From contig UQIH01000006.1 in the NCBI GenBank assembly GCA_900541145.1, forward strand, positions 1 to 64,000: a stretch of DNA of 64,000 nt. Reading direction: 5' to 3'. Below the pieces are notes generated by a model, which was not told the origin of the DNA, ran no database searches, and saw only the letters and a list, made by a program, of their open reading frames with translations. The position numbers were made by a program, and so were the translations under genes. This DNA comes from an uncultured Collinsella sp. (lineage in GTDB: Bacteria; Actinomycetota; Coriobacteriia; Coriobacteriales; Coriobacteriaceae). Every line of letters begins with the position of its first letter. Within the stretch, counting starts at the first letter, position 1. Shown here in pieces: positions 15,544 to 23,205 of this stretch.

Positions 15544-15618
15544 AAACTTCCGTAAACGTGATATTTCCCACATTTTACCCTAGGTAAAACGTGACATTTA
15601 TCACATTTACGGAAGTTT
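15544..15618. repeat. 75-bp near-perfect palindrome upstream of DUF4143 ATPase
   Basis: AAACTTCCGTAAACGTGATA (15544-15563) is mirrored by TATCACATTTACGGAAGTTT (15599-15618), and the centre TTTTACCCTAGGTAAAA continues the symmetry. Almost every position pairs across the dyad at about 15581. It starts 20 bp upstream of the ATPase start codon and could be an autoregulatory operator or a small mobile palindrome. Confidence 0.8.
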
Positions 15619-15656
15619 TAAGCTCATTTCGCCACACTCTCATCACATTTATTGCA

Positions 15657-15685
15657 ATGTGACAAAGGGACAGTCCCTTTGTCAC
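15657..15685. repeat. GACAAAGGGAC palindromic repeat
   Basis: GTGACAAAGGGAC-A-GTCCCTTTGTCAC is the second copy of the palindrome at 9335-9367. Both lie in intergenic DNA. Confidence 0.8.
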
Positions 15686-15771
15686 CCGCACAAAAATGGA
15701 CGCGCCAACGGCGCGCCCATTCACTCTATTCCATTCAGCCCCACCTGACCCGAACGGCCGAGTCGTTGCCA

Positions 15772-15912
15772 GAACCCGGGAGCCCCGGCAGGGCGGGTGC
15801 TTGCTCAAAATGAGTTCCGCACGCAAAGAAGGCCACTTAATGTGGCCTTCGTCTTGCGCAGGACTGTTCGAAATTTTGAGGAAGCACCCGCCCTGCCGGG
15901 GCTCCCGGGTTC
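15772..15912. repeat. 141-bp long hairpin element downstream of gatB
   Basis: A perfect 31-bp arm at 15772-15802 is inverted at 15882-15912, ending five bases from the gatB stop. The symmetry continues inward: GCTCAAAAT pairs with ATTTTGAG, and AAGAAGGCCAC pairs with GTGGCCTTCGT around a TTAAT centre. The whole element can fold into one rod. It may act as the gatB terminator, but it is far longer than an ordinary terminator. Confidence 0.85.
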
Positions 15913-15916
15913 CCGC

Positions 15917-17593
15917 TTACGAGAGCGACGTTCTCAGCAACTCGTTGAAGAGCTTCGGGTTGCCCTTGCCGTGGCTCGCCTTCATGCACTGGCCCACCAA
16001 AAAGCCGATGACCTTCTGGTTGCCGTCACGATACTGCTGCGCCTGATCGGCACAGTTTGCCAGCACCTCGTCCACGATCGGTTGCAGCGCGCCGGCATCG
16101 CTTACCTGACGCATACCGCGCTCGTCGACGATCTTGTTAGGGTCGTCGCCGGTCTGGGCCATGGCTTCAAAGACCTCGTGCGCCTGATTGGAGCTGATGG
16201 CATCGGTCGCCAGCAGCTTAGCCAGCGCTGCCACCTGAGCCGGCGCGATGCCGGACTCGGCGAGCGACACGCCTGCGCCCTTAAGATAGGCGATCGTCTC
16301 GTTCACCAGCAAGTTTGCAACCGTCTGGGCTTCCTTGCCAGCCATACCGGCAGCGGCAGCCTCAAAGAACTCGGCAAACTCCGGGTCGCCAGCAATCTGC
16401 TCGGCATCGGCCGCCTTAATACCAAAGTCGGCCTCAAAACGGGCGCGCTTGGCATCGAGCAGCTCGGGGATCTCGCCGCGGCAGCGGTCGATGAACTCAT
16501 CGTCCAGATCGAACGGCGCCAGGTCGGGATCGGGGAACAGACGATAGTCGTCGGCCGTCTCCTTCACGCGCATGACCACGGTGCGCTTGCGGCTGGGCTC
16601 CCAGTGACGGGTCTCCTGATAGATGATGCCGCCCTCCTCGAGCACCTCGGCCTGACGGCAGATCTCGTAGGCAAGGCCGTCATGCAGGCTCTTAAACGAG
16701 TTGAGGTTCTTGAGCTCGGTCTTGGTGCCCAGCTTGGTCTCGCCGCGGCGGCGCAGCGACACGTTGCCGTCGCAGCGCATGGAGCCCTTCTCCATGGAGC
16801 AGTCCGAAATGCCCAGCGTCACAAAGATGCGACGGAGCTTCTCCATAAACAGGCGCGCTTCCTCGGGCGTACGCAAGTCGGGCTCAGTCACGAGCTCAAT
16901 CAAAGGCGTGCCGCAGCGGTTGTAGTCGACGAGCGACTCGGCCGCGGCGGTAATGCGGCCCTCGGCGCCGCCCACGTGCACCATCTTGGCGGCGTCCTCC
17001 TCCATATGGATGCGCAGGATGCGAATGGGCACCGTGTAGGAACCGTCCTCGCGGCGCTCGGGCATCTGCAGGTTGGACGCATCATAGCTGGCCAGGTGGC
17101 CGGCACGCTGATTGCCCTCGCGCATGATCGACGTCATGGATGTGGACAGGCCCTCGGCGTTGGCCGAGGCGCTCGCCAGGCTCTGGGCCTCGGCCTCACC
17201 AAACGCGCAGTCGGGGCGCTCGGCGGCACCGCGACCGGTCACGTCCAGATCCAGGTGACCGTACATGGCAAAGGCAACCGGACCCTGCGTGGTCTGGAAG
17301 TTCTTGGCCATATCGGGATAGAAGTAGTGCTTGCGGTAGAACATCGAGTGGCGCTGGATCTCGCAGTTGGTGGCCAGACCCGCCTTGACGATGCTCTCGA
17401 TGGCGCGCTTGTTGGGCACCGGCAGGGCGCCGGGCAGGCCCAGGCACACCGGGCACACGTTGGCGTTGGGCTCGTCATCGTGGCTGAGCTTGCAGTTGCA
17501 GAACATCTTGGTATCGAGTGCGGTGAGCTCGGTATGGATCTCCAGGCCGATTACGGCCTCCCAATCCTGCAGGACCTCGGAAAGCTCCTTCAT
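15917..17593 (-). CDS. gatB: Asp/Glu-tRNA amidotransferase subunit B
   Basis: GatB binds misacylated Asp-tRNAAsn or Glu-tRNAGln and activates the side chain for amidation. The 558-residue product opens with WEAVIGLEIHTEL, the GatB signature, and has the zinc-binding cysteines CNCKLSHDDEPNANVCPVC (about 53-71). A C-terminal YqeY-like tRNA-binding tail runs from about residue 410 to 555. It overlaps the gatA stop by one base, and the three gat genes are in the order C-A-B on one transcript. Confidence 0.97.
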   Translation of the reverse strand: MKELSEVLQDWEAVIGLEIHTELTALDTKMFCNCKLSHDDEPNANVCPVCLGLPGALPVPNKRAIESIVKAGLATNCEIQRHSMFYRKHYFYPDMAKNFQTTQGPVAFAMYGHLDLDVTGRGAAERPDCAFGEAEAQSLASASANAEGLSTSMTSIMREGNQRAGHLASYDASNLQMPERREDGSYTVPIRILRIHMEEDAAKMVHVGGAEGRITAAAESLVDYNRCGTPLIELVTEPDLRTPEEARLFMEKLRRIFVTLGISDCSMEKGSMRCDGNVSLRRRGETKLGTKTELKNLNSFKSLHDGLAYEICRQAEVLEEGGIIYQETRHWEPSRKRTVVMRVKETADDYRLFPDPDLAPFDLDDEFIDRCRGEIPELLDAKRARFEADFGIKAADAEQIAGDPEFAEFFEAAAAGMAGKEAQTVANLLVNETIAYLKGAGVSLAESGIAPAQVAALAKLLATDAISSNQAHEVFEAMAQTGDDPNKIVDERGMRQVSDAGALQPIVDEVLANCADQAQQYRDGNQKVIGFLVGQCMKASHGKGNPKLFNELLRTSLS

Positions 17594-19107
17594 TACAGCT
17601 CGCCTCCCTTCCCGGCAAAATCGGGCGCGACGGAAAGCGCGGGCGCACCCGTGGCGGCATCGGCAAAGCCGCGCTCCAGGGCGCGGGCAAACGTGAGCAG
17701 CTGACGGTCCTTAAACGCCGGACCAACCAGCTGGGCAGAAACGGGCAGCTTGCTGTCCTCGCCCAGGCCCAGCGGCACCGAGATGCCACCGTTGCCGCAG
17801 ATGTTGAGCGAGATGGTGTACAGGTCGGAGAGGTACATCTGCGTGGGGTCGCTGATCTCGCCAAACTTAAAGGCCGTGCGCGGCGAGGCGGGCATGAGGA
17901 TGGTATCCACCTTGGCATACGCGGCGTCGTAGTCCTGCGTGATGAGCGTGCGGGCCTTTTGCGCAGCGTAGTAGTACTTGTCGTACACGCCCGAGCTCAG
18001 CAGGTAGGCGCCGAGCATCTGACGGCGCTTGGCCTCGGCACCAAAGCCGTGGGCGCGCGACAGCGAGCTCTGGTCGGACAGGTTGGCGCAGCCCTCCTCC
18101 TGATAGCCGTAACGAATGCCGTCGAAGCGAGCCAGGTTGGAGAACGCCTCGGCCGGGCCGATGACGTAGTAGGCGGCGATGGCGGCGTCCAGGTGCGGCA
18201 GGTCGACCTCGACCAGCTCGGCGCCCTGGTTCTGCAGCTCCTGGGCGGCGCGCTGAACAGCGGCCTTGACCTCGGGCGTCAGGCCCTCGGCCTCCATAAA
18301 CGCGGGGATGATGCCCACGCGCTTGCCCTCGATGCTGTCGTTGAGGTGCTCGGTAAAGTCGACGGCACAGTCCTGGCTGGTGCAGTCGTACGAATCGTGG
18401 CCCGCGCCGGTAAGCGCGTTCATGGCCAGCGCGACGTCCTCGACCGTGCGGCCAAAGGGGCCCACCTGGTCGAGCGACGAGCCAAAGGCGACCACGCCGT
18501 AACGGCTCACGGCACCATACGTGGGCTTAAAGCCCACCACGCCGCACAGCGACGCCGGCTGGCGAATGGAGCCGCCGGTGTCCGAGCCCAGCGAGAGCGC
18601 GACCTCGCCCGCGGCGACGGCGGCAGCGGAGCCGCCCGAGGAGCCGCCGGGCACGCGCTCGGTATCCCAGGGGTTGTTGGTGCGGTGGAACGCCGAACTC
18701 TCGGTGGAGCTGCCAAAGGCAAACTCGTCCATGTTGGCCTTGCCCATGGGCAGGCAGCCGGCATCGAGCATGCGCTGGACGCAGGTGGCGGTGTAGACGC
18801 TCTGGTAGTTCTCGAGCATGCGGGAAGCGCAGGTGGTGCGCGTGCCCACGAGGTTCATGTTGTCCTTGATGGCCAGCGGCACGCCCGCGAGCGGGGGCAG
18901 CGGCTTGCCTGCGGCACGGTCGGCATCCACGCGCGCAGCGGCCTCGAGCGCAAGCTCGGGCGCCACCTGCAGGAATGCTTGGACCCCGCCCTCGCGCGCC
19001 TCGATGGCGGCAAGGGAAGCCTGGGCCACCTCGGTAGCGGTAAAGTCGCCGGCAACAACGCCCGCGGCGATCCGGGCGGCGGTAAGGGAATCGAAGCTCT
19101 GCGCCAT
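17593..19107 (-). CDS. gatA: Asp/Glu-tRNA amidotransferase subunit A
   Basis: GatA is the amidase that releases ammonia from glutamine for GatB. The 504-residue protein has the amidase-signature Ser-cisSer-Lys site: Lys in PLAIKDNMN (about 78-84), then the Gly/Ser-rich loop VPGGSSGGSAAAVAAG (about 152-167) and SDTGGSIRQPASLCG (about 174-188). Its start overlaps the gatC stop by one base. Confidence 0.97.
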   Translation of the reverse strand: MAQSFDSLTAARIAAGVVAGDFTATEVAQASLAAIEAREGGVQAFLQVAPELALEAAARVDADRAAGKPLPPLAGVPLAIKDNMNLVGTRTTCASRMLENYQSVYTATCVQRMLDAGCLPMGKANMDEFAFGSSTESSAFHRTNNPWDTERVPGGSSGGSAAAVAAGEVALSLGSDTGGSIRQPASLCGVVGFKPTYGAVSRYGVVAFGSSLDQVGPFGRTVEDVALAMNALTGAGHDSYDCTSQDCAVDFTEHLNDSIEGKRVGIIPAFMEAEGLTPEVKAAVQRAAQELQNQGAELVEVDLPHLDAAIAAYYVIGPAEAFSNLARFDGIRYGYQEEGCANLSDQSSLSRAHGFGAEAKRRQMLGAYLLSSGVYDKYYYAAQKARTLITQDYDAAYAKVDTILMPASPRTAFKFGEISDPTQMYLSDLYTISLNICGNGGISVPLGLGEDSKLPVSAQLVGPAFKDRQLLTFARALERGFADAATGAPALSVAPDFAGKGGEL

Positions 19108-19418
19108 TACTCGCTCTCCCCCTCTCCCAAAATGGACGGCACGCGGAAGTAGCGGTCGCGCGCGCTGCCGGCGTTTTCGAGCGCGACGTCGAGCGGCAGG
19201 TCGCGCTCGGGCTCGCGCAGGTCATCGCCCATCACGTTGGACAGGCTTCCGATGGGATGGAACGTGGGCTCCACGTCGGGCAAGTCATATTGCAGGACGG
19301 GCTCGAGCATCTGGACGGCGTCGTTCATGTAGGACGTCATCTGGGTGAGCTCGTCATCGGTCAGTGCGATCTTTGCGTACTCGGCGATGCCGCGCACGTC
19401 TTTCTCGCTGAGTGCCAT
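19107..19418 (-). CDS. gatC: Asp/Glu-tRNA amidotransferase subunit C
   Basis: The start is ATG 19418 (MALSEKDVRGIAEYAKIAL), behind GGGAG at six bases; the upstream ATG at 19436 lacks a ribosome-binding site. The 103-residue product has the GatC pattern: an N-terminal helix (VRGIAEYAKIALTDDEL) and the LRED-like segment MGDDLREPERDLPLDVAL near residue 65-85. GatC holds GatA and GatB together. It leads the gatCAB operon, whose presence implies tRNA-dependent formation of Asn-tRNA and/or Gln-tRNA. Confidence 0.94.
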   Translation of the reverse strand: MALSEKDVRGIAEYAKIALTDDELTQMTSYMNDAVQMLEPVLQYDLPDVEPTFHPIGSLSNVMGDDLREPERDLPLDVALENAGSARDRYFRVPSILGEGESE

Positions 19419-19550
19419 AGGCGCTCCCTTCCGCATAACAGATAAACCGCTCTAGTATACAAGGCAACGCCACTTGGAGCAGGTGCTTTACCCAAATGCA
19501 GCGAAAACGTAACGAGGGCGGCGGGCTGGCAGGCGGCGGGCCGGCGGTTC

Positions 19551-19617
19551 TGTAGCGAAACCCCGCCGTCCATAGCGAAAACCGTCTCGCCCACAACGAA
19601 AACCGTCCCGCCCACAG
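19551..19617. repeat. Imperfect 22-bp tandem repeats
   Basis: Three units of about 22 bp built on (A)GCGAAAACCGTC(T/C)CGCCCACA stand in a row, upstream of gatC. They run directly into a family of longer hairpin repeats at 19625. Confidence 0.6.
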
Positions 19618-19624
19618 CAAAAAG

Positions 19625-19685
19625 CATCACAACATTCGACGCTTTTCGCCAAAATCGCGATTTTCATCGAATGTTGTGATGGTTT
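19625..19685. repeat. CATCACAACATTCGA hairpin repeat, copy 1
   Basis: CATCACAACATTCGA is inverted as TCGAATGTTGTGATG around a centre built on TTTTCGCCAAAATCGCGATTT. Copies occur at 31545-31609, 35797-35861 and 37037-37103, all intergenic, with the arms conserved and the centre varying. Confidence 0.85.
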
Positions 19686-19695
19686 GGAAGCCCCG

Positions 19696-19731
19696 ACCAC
19701 CACAAAGGTGCCTGTCCCCGTTGCGGTGGTT
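19696..19731. repeat. CCACCACAAAGG short palindromic repeat, copy 1
   Basis: ACCACCACAAAGGTGCCTG pairs imperfectly with the following CCCCGTTGCGGTGGT. Other copies: 30517-30550, 31477-31512, 33085-33116 and 47056-47091. It sits just after the sortase gene end. Confidence 0.8.
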
Positions 19732-19743
19732 CTGAAGAATGTC

Positions 19744-20682
19744 TTATGCCGAGGCCTTGGCTTTGCGGCGCTTGCGGACCGCGTGGATCACGATGTCCAG
19801 AAGCAACAGCACAATGGCCACGACCACGATAAGCACGGCAAACTCGCGCTTGCCCCAGTGGCGGCCGGCCAGCGACTTTTGTTTGTCGACGTCCTTCTTG
19901 CTGTACTTGGTGCGTACGCAATGCACCAGCAGGCGATGGTCGTTCACGCCGTAGGGCGTGCAGGTGACGAGCGTCACCTTGTCGGCACCGGGCTCGATGG
20001 TCAGCGACTCCATCTCCTCGGGCAGCACCACCTCGGAGTCCACCATCTTGTAGGCGAGCGTCTTGTTCATGGTGTGCAGCAGCACCAGGTCGCCGGGCTC
20101 CAGCGAGTGGATGTCGTCGAACATGCTCAGGTTGCGCATGCCCGAGTGCGCGGTGAGCACGCAGTGCGTCGAGGTGCCGCCCACCGGCAGGCTCGTGCCC
20201 TCCAGGTGGCCGACGCCCGCCATAAGGACTTCCTCGCTCGTGCCGTGGTAGATGGGCATGCTCACGTCGATGGAGGGGATCTCGACCCAGCTCATCATGG
20301 GGTCGCGGTCGAAGATGAGCTGCTGCGCGTAGGGCTCGATCTGGTCGGCGGGGAGCTCGGTGGCCTCGCCCGCCAGCTGCTCGTTAAAGGAGCGCGCCTG
20401 GAGCAGAATGCGCTCGCGCTCCTCGGCAGACAGCGCGTCCACGGTGCTGGACACCGTGCTGATCTGGTTGAACACGCCCGAGGCCTCGAGCCGGTCCAAG
20501 ATCCACGGCCAGGTCATAAGGCCCACGCCAATAAGGATGATGACGATGGTGATGAGACGGTCGGCCCAGCGCGGCAACCGCTTGCGACGACGCCTGGGCT
20601 TTGGTTGAGGTTTGGGTTGAGGGCTTGAGCCGCCGTTGGCCGCGGCGTTATTGCTCTTCATATGTTTGGCGCCCTGCACCAT
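19744..20682 (-). CDS. Class C (pilus-assembling) sortase
   Basis: The 312-residue protein starts at ATG 20682 behind AGAGGAG. An N-terminal transmembrane helix (about 42-62) follows a Pro/Lys/Arg-rich cytoplasmic tail. The catalytic His is in LTAHSGM (about 195), the Cys in TLVTCTPYG (about 256) and the Arg in HRLLVHC (about 267). A second transmembrane helix near the C-terminus (about 284-303) is typical of class C enzymes. These form isopeptide bonds between pilin subunits. A DPMMSW segment (about 135) may be the lid. It lies about 2.5 kb downstream of the pilin operon on the same strand, separated by a toxin-antitoxin-like pair. Confidence 0.92.
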   Translation of the reverse strand: MVQGAKHMKSNNAAANGGSSPQPKPQPKPRRRRKRLPRWADRLITIVIILIGVGLMTWPWILDRLEASGVFNQISTVSSTVDALSAEERERILLQARSFNEQLAGEATELPADQIEPYAQQLIFDRDPMMSWVEIPSIDVSMPIYHGTSEEVLMAGVGHLEGTSLPVGGTSTHCVLTAHSGMRNLSMFDDIHSLEPGDLVLLHTMNKTLAYKMVDSEVVLPEEMESLTIEPGADKVTLVTCTPYGVNDHRLLVHCVRTKYSKKDVDKQKSLAGRHWGKREFAVLIVVVAIVLLLLDIVIHAVRKRRKAKASA

Positions 20683-20793
20683 CGCCGGTCACTCCTCTAC
20701 AACTCAAGTTGTCTAAACAAATAATAGCCGAATAGCGAGCCCATGCGCCGGACAACGCAGCTAGACTGCACCGTCCGGGCCACGTTACCCCAC

Positions 20794-21567
20794 TCAACTA
20801 ATCAAGCCATATGTTGCTTTCATCGTCTCGAGCAACTGCGCCATCGTTACGCCCGCAATCCCAATCTGTTTCAGATTGACGTCGCCCACCTCACAATCTT
20901 TAACAAACGCAAGTATATCGTCCTTCAGCTCTCCGCGCAGGTCGACACCTTCCGACTCGCCAAGCAGCTGAGCAAGCCTCAGCGCATCACGTTTATGCTT
21001 TTTTACCTTCCTCGAATCAACGTTCTCCCCCGCTTCCCTTCTAGCTTTTAGGTCGAGATACGCCTTCGCTTTGAACGGAACAATGTACTCCGTACCCAAG
21101 ACCGAAACGCCGCCTACGGTCCGAATTCCCTGAAGGAGCAAGCTATAGTAAGCATCGTCCAACAAAATTGCCGAAAGACTGCTTATGTTTTCATCAACGT
21201 GAATTGGCGCCACATCAATCCCCTCACGACCCTTTAGAAAGTCAGGGCACTTCCCGAAGAGTTCGATCATATGAGGGTAACCCGGCCTCTTAGGCTCTGT
21301 AAACCGATAAAAACATGAGTCTTTGCCTTCGCCCCAGCCGCAGCGATAACCGCCATCACGCACCAAAGTCCATATAGCTTCTGCCGTCTGAGGCAACCGG
21401 TCATCGGCGACAATTACCACATCAAAATCGTGAGTCGCCCTAAACGGAAGTCCCGCCTCCGCGAGCAAAATGTCGCATGCCGTGCCGCCGATAAGAGCAT
21501 ACGATCCTGCAGCTTCTTGCATATGCTGCTGAAATTTTTGGAGACCTTCTACAGCGCTTCTTGCCAT
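20794..21567 (-). CDS. AbiEii-type nucleotidyltransferase toxin
   Basis: This 257-residue nucleotidyltransferase-fold protein has the active-site pattern LIGGTACDILLAEAG (about 24-38) followed by THDFDVVI (about 45-52), giving the GG...DxD arrangement. A downstream KAKAYLDLKARR stretch (about 165-176) fits AbiEii/DUF1814-type toxins, which inactivate tRNA by adding nucleotides. Its start overlaps the end of the upstream regulator-like gene by 19 bp. The pair is therefore an AbiEi/AbiEii-like toxin-antitoxin or phage-defence module sitting between the sortase and the pilins. Confidence 0.8.
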   Translation of the reverse strand: MARSAVEGLQKFQQHMQEAAGSYALIGGTACDILLAEAGLPFRATHDFDVVIVADDRLPQTAEAIWTLVRDGGYRCGWGEGKDSCFYRFTEPKRPGYPHMIELFGKCPDFLKGREGIDVAPIHVDENISSLSAILLDDAYYSLLLQGIRTVGGVSVLGTEYIVPFKAKAYLDLKARREAGENVDSRKVKKHKRDALRLAQLLGESEGVDLRGELKDDILAFVKDCEVGDVNLKQIGIAGVTMAQLLETMKATYGLIS

Positions 21568-22517
21568 GGATATTCCTTTCCAAACATGCGATCGACTTCG
21601 AGCTGAATTCGCTCATCGTCGATTGCCGCCAAAGATAGCGCAAGCGAAATGTCGTCGACACGGGAGGAACCGGCAAACACGGGCGCATAGCGCCACACTT
21701 GGATCATCGCCGTTTCGTTATCCGGCAACTCCCCGTCTGCGACTTCGAGGTCGCTCAGTTTACGCCATGCACTTCTTAAGACGGCCTTTTGTTCCATGCC
21801 CGGTGCAGCGAGCATGGAACGCGCGGCGAGCGCCGTCTCCCCGGCGTCAACAAGACAGTCAATCTGCGGTGTCTTCCTTGCAAAAAAGACCTTCGAGACA
21901 GGCGAGGAGAGCTCTGTCATGTGCTCGCTAAGCAGAAGATCAACGGCAACAGGGAGCACGACAACACGTCGCTCGCAACGCTCGCGCCTCGCGAGCCCCC
22001 TGTCAACAAGCTCGGTTATGGCCTCACTCGCGCGGCTTGCCGAAATCCCAAGCGCGCGACAAAGGTCATAGGGACGATATGGCTCCTGGGCTGCTCCCCA
22101 GATTGCGGCAGCCTGTGCGTTGGGTGACATCTTGGTCGCGTGATTGCGAAACCAGGCACCGCCCCTCTCCGTGCAGGCTGTGCCCATAAATGGAAGAAAA
22201 GCCTGTCTACCTGGGCAGACAAAGGGAATCCCTTGTGCGACCAATGCTTTGCGCTGACGCGCATCGGCATCAGGAAACGAAACGACAACAGGAGTCTCCG
22301 CGCGTAAGGCTAGCTGACTATAGACTCTCTTAGCCTCGGGAAGCCCGACGCCAGTAGGCAAACTTGCAAGCAAAAACGAAAAACCGTTTGCGTCAACAGC
22401 GCGGACCTCAATCGCCCGCAGATGCAACGGCAAGTGCGCGGATCCAGGCCAATTTTTGGTCTTGGCGGAGAGGCCTAGTGCTTCTTGTAAGTAGATTAGC
22501 GCTTCGTTCATTTCCAT
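21549..22517 (-). CDS. AbiEi-like winged-helix antitoxin/regulator
   Basis: I place the start at ATG 22517 (MEMNEALIYLQEALGLS), because the longer frame would begin inside the predicted promoter. The product is about 322 residues with a winged-helix region around residues 155-205 (PYRPYDLCRALGISASRASEAITELVDRGLARR, read in parts). Flanking regions are of unknown fold. It overlaps the nucleotidyltransferase gene, and a palindrome with a TATAAT just upstream fits autoregulation. The assignment as AbiEi-like antitoxin rests on gene order and the DNA-binding motif rather than sequence recognition. Confidence 0.72.
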   Translation of the reverse strand: MEMNEALIYLQEALGLSAKTKNWPGSAHLPLHLRAIEVRAVDANGFSFLLASLPTGVGLPEAKRVYSQLALRAETPVVVSFPDADARQRKALVAQGIPFVCPGRQAFLPFMGTACTERGGAWFRNHATKMSPNAQAAAIWGAAQEPYRPYDLCRALGISASRASEAITELVDRGLARRERCERRVVVLPVAVDLLLSEHMTELSSPVSKVFFARKTPQIDCLVDAGETALAARSMLAAPGMEQKAVLRSAWRKLSDLEVADGELPDNETAMIQVWRYAPVFAGSSRVDDISLALSLAAIDDERIQLEVDRMFGKEYPWQEAL

Positions 22518-22529
22518 CGTTTTCGTTTG

Positions 22530-22553
22530 ATTCCAGTTTATATTGGAATTATA
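22530..22553 (-). promoter_or_regulatory. Promoter -10 and palindromic operator of the AbiE-like pair
   Basis: ATTCCA-N8-TGGAAT (22530-22549) is a perfect 6-bp dyad. On the minus strand a TATAAT (22553-22548) overlaps its edge, 13-36 bp upstream of the proposed start. A regulator bound here would block the promoter. Confidence 0.55.
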
Positions 22554-22718
22554 CATAATTTTCGGAATTAACGAGCTTCCTCTTATGCATGGGCCAGCAT
22601 TTGAGTTTTCAAAATGTCCCGGATCGGCGGGGCGATTCGGGATACAATGTCAGTAGAAAACGACGCACCCCGCGTAAATGTTTGGGAGCGCGGGCGGCCT
22701 AGTTTTCTGGTTTTGTTA

Positions 22719-22746
22719 AATGCCCGGGATCCGACCCCCGGGCATT
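22719..22746. terminator. Hairpin after the 50-codon gene
   Basis: AATGCCCGGG pairs with CCCGGGCATT around an 8-nt loop, followed on the minus strand by TTAAC and sparse T. It is a likely, if weak, terminator for the small gene ending at 22748. Confidence 0.55.
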
Positions 22747-22747
22747 C

Positions 22748-22900
22748 TTATTTGCGCTTGTTGCGGCGCAAATGCCTTCTACCGTCCGCACCGCGCGTGC
22801 GCCTACGGACCTTAAACCGAACCTCATACGAGTCAAGAAACGCGATGACGAACGTGCCCACCGCCGCGAGGGCGGCGAGCGCGTTAAGGAATTTCAGCAT
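22748..22900 (-). CDS. Small membrane protein downstream of the pilus operon
   Basis: ATG 22900 has GGAGGT six bases upstream, a strong ribosome-binding site. The 50-residue product has one transmembrane helix (LNALAALAAVGTFVIAFLD, about 5-23) and a very basic cytoplasmic tail (RRRTRGADGRRHLRRNKRK). I recognise no family. A longer reading of the same frame exists but its upstream part overlaps the pilin terminator. It could be a pilus accessory or an unrelated small membrane protein. Confidence 0.62.
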   Translation of the reverse strand: MLKFLNALAALAAVGTFVIAFLDSYEVRFKVRRRTRGADGRRHLRRNKRK

Positions 22901-23074
22901 TTGGGGACCTCCGATCGAGTCGTCGGCCGCCCGCGCACGGAATGCGTCGCAAGGGTATTTTACTGCGAGTGTATGCACCCACGCCTGGTAAACGCAATAT
23001 TTGCAAACATCTGTTCGATATTCATACGCCTGATCCATCGGGCAATGGAGCCTGGCTGTGTTGTCCAAAAAGAA

Positions 23075-23105
23075 CGGGGCAAACTCCAGCGCGGAGTCTG
23101 CCCCG
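23075..23105 (-). terminator. Terminator of the pilus operon
   Basis: CGGGGCAAACTCC pairs with GGAGTCTGCCCCG (one mismatch); read on the minus strand it is followed by TTCTTTTT. It lies 100 bp past the backbone pilin stop. Confidence 0.8.
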
Positions 23106-23205
23106 AAAAGAAAATGGCAAAGCAAGAACGTGGATGGACGAGAAAAGTGTCCGCAAGTCTCATGGCCATCGCATCCCACCTGCCAAAGGGATGGATGAGT
23201 GAGCG

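Noticed and set aside
15797..17704. 635-codon open frame antisense to gatB
   Set aside because: It crosses the 15772-15912 hairpin and mirrors gatB; composition is typical of antisense reading of GC-rich DNA.
22901..23205. Possible riboswitch or leader RNA between the pilin and the small membrane gene
   Set aside because: Only the pilin terminator (23075-23105) is clear; no known riboswitch core was recognised.
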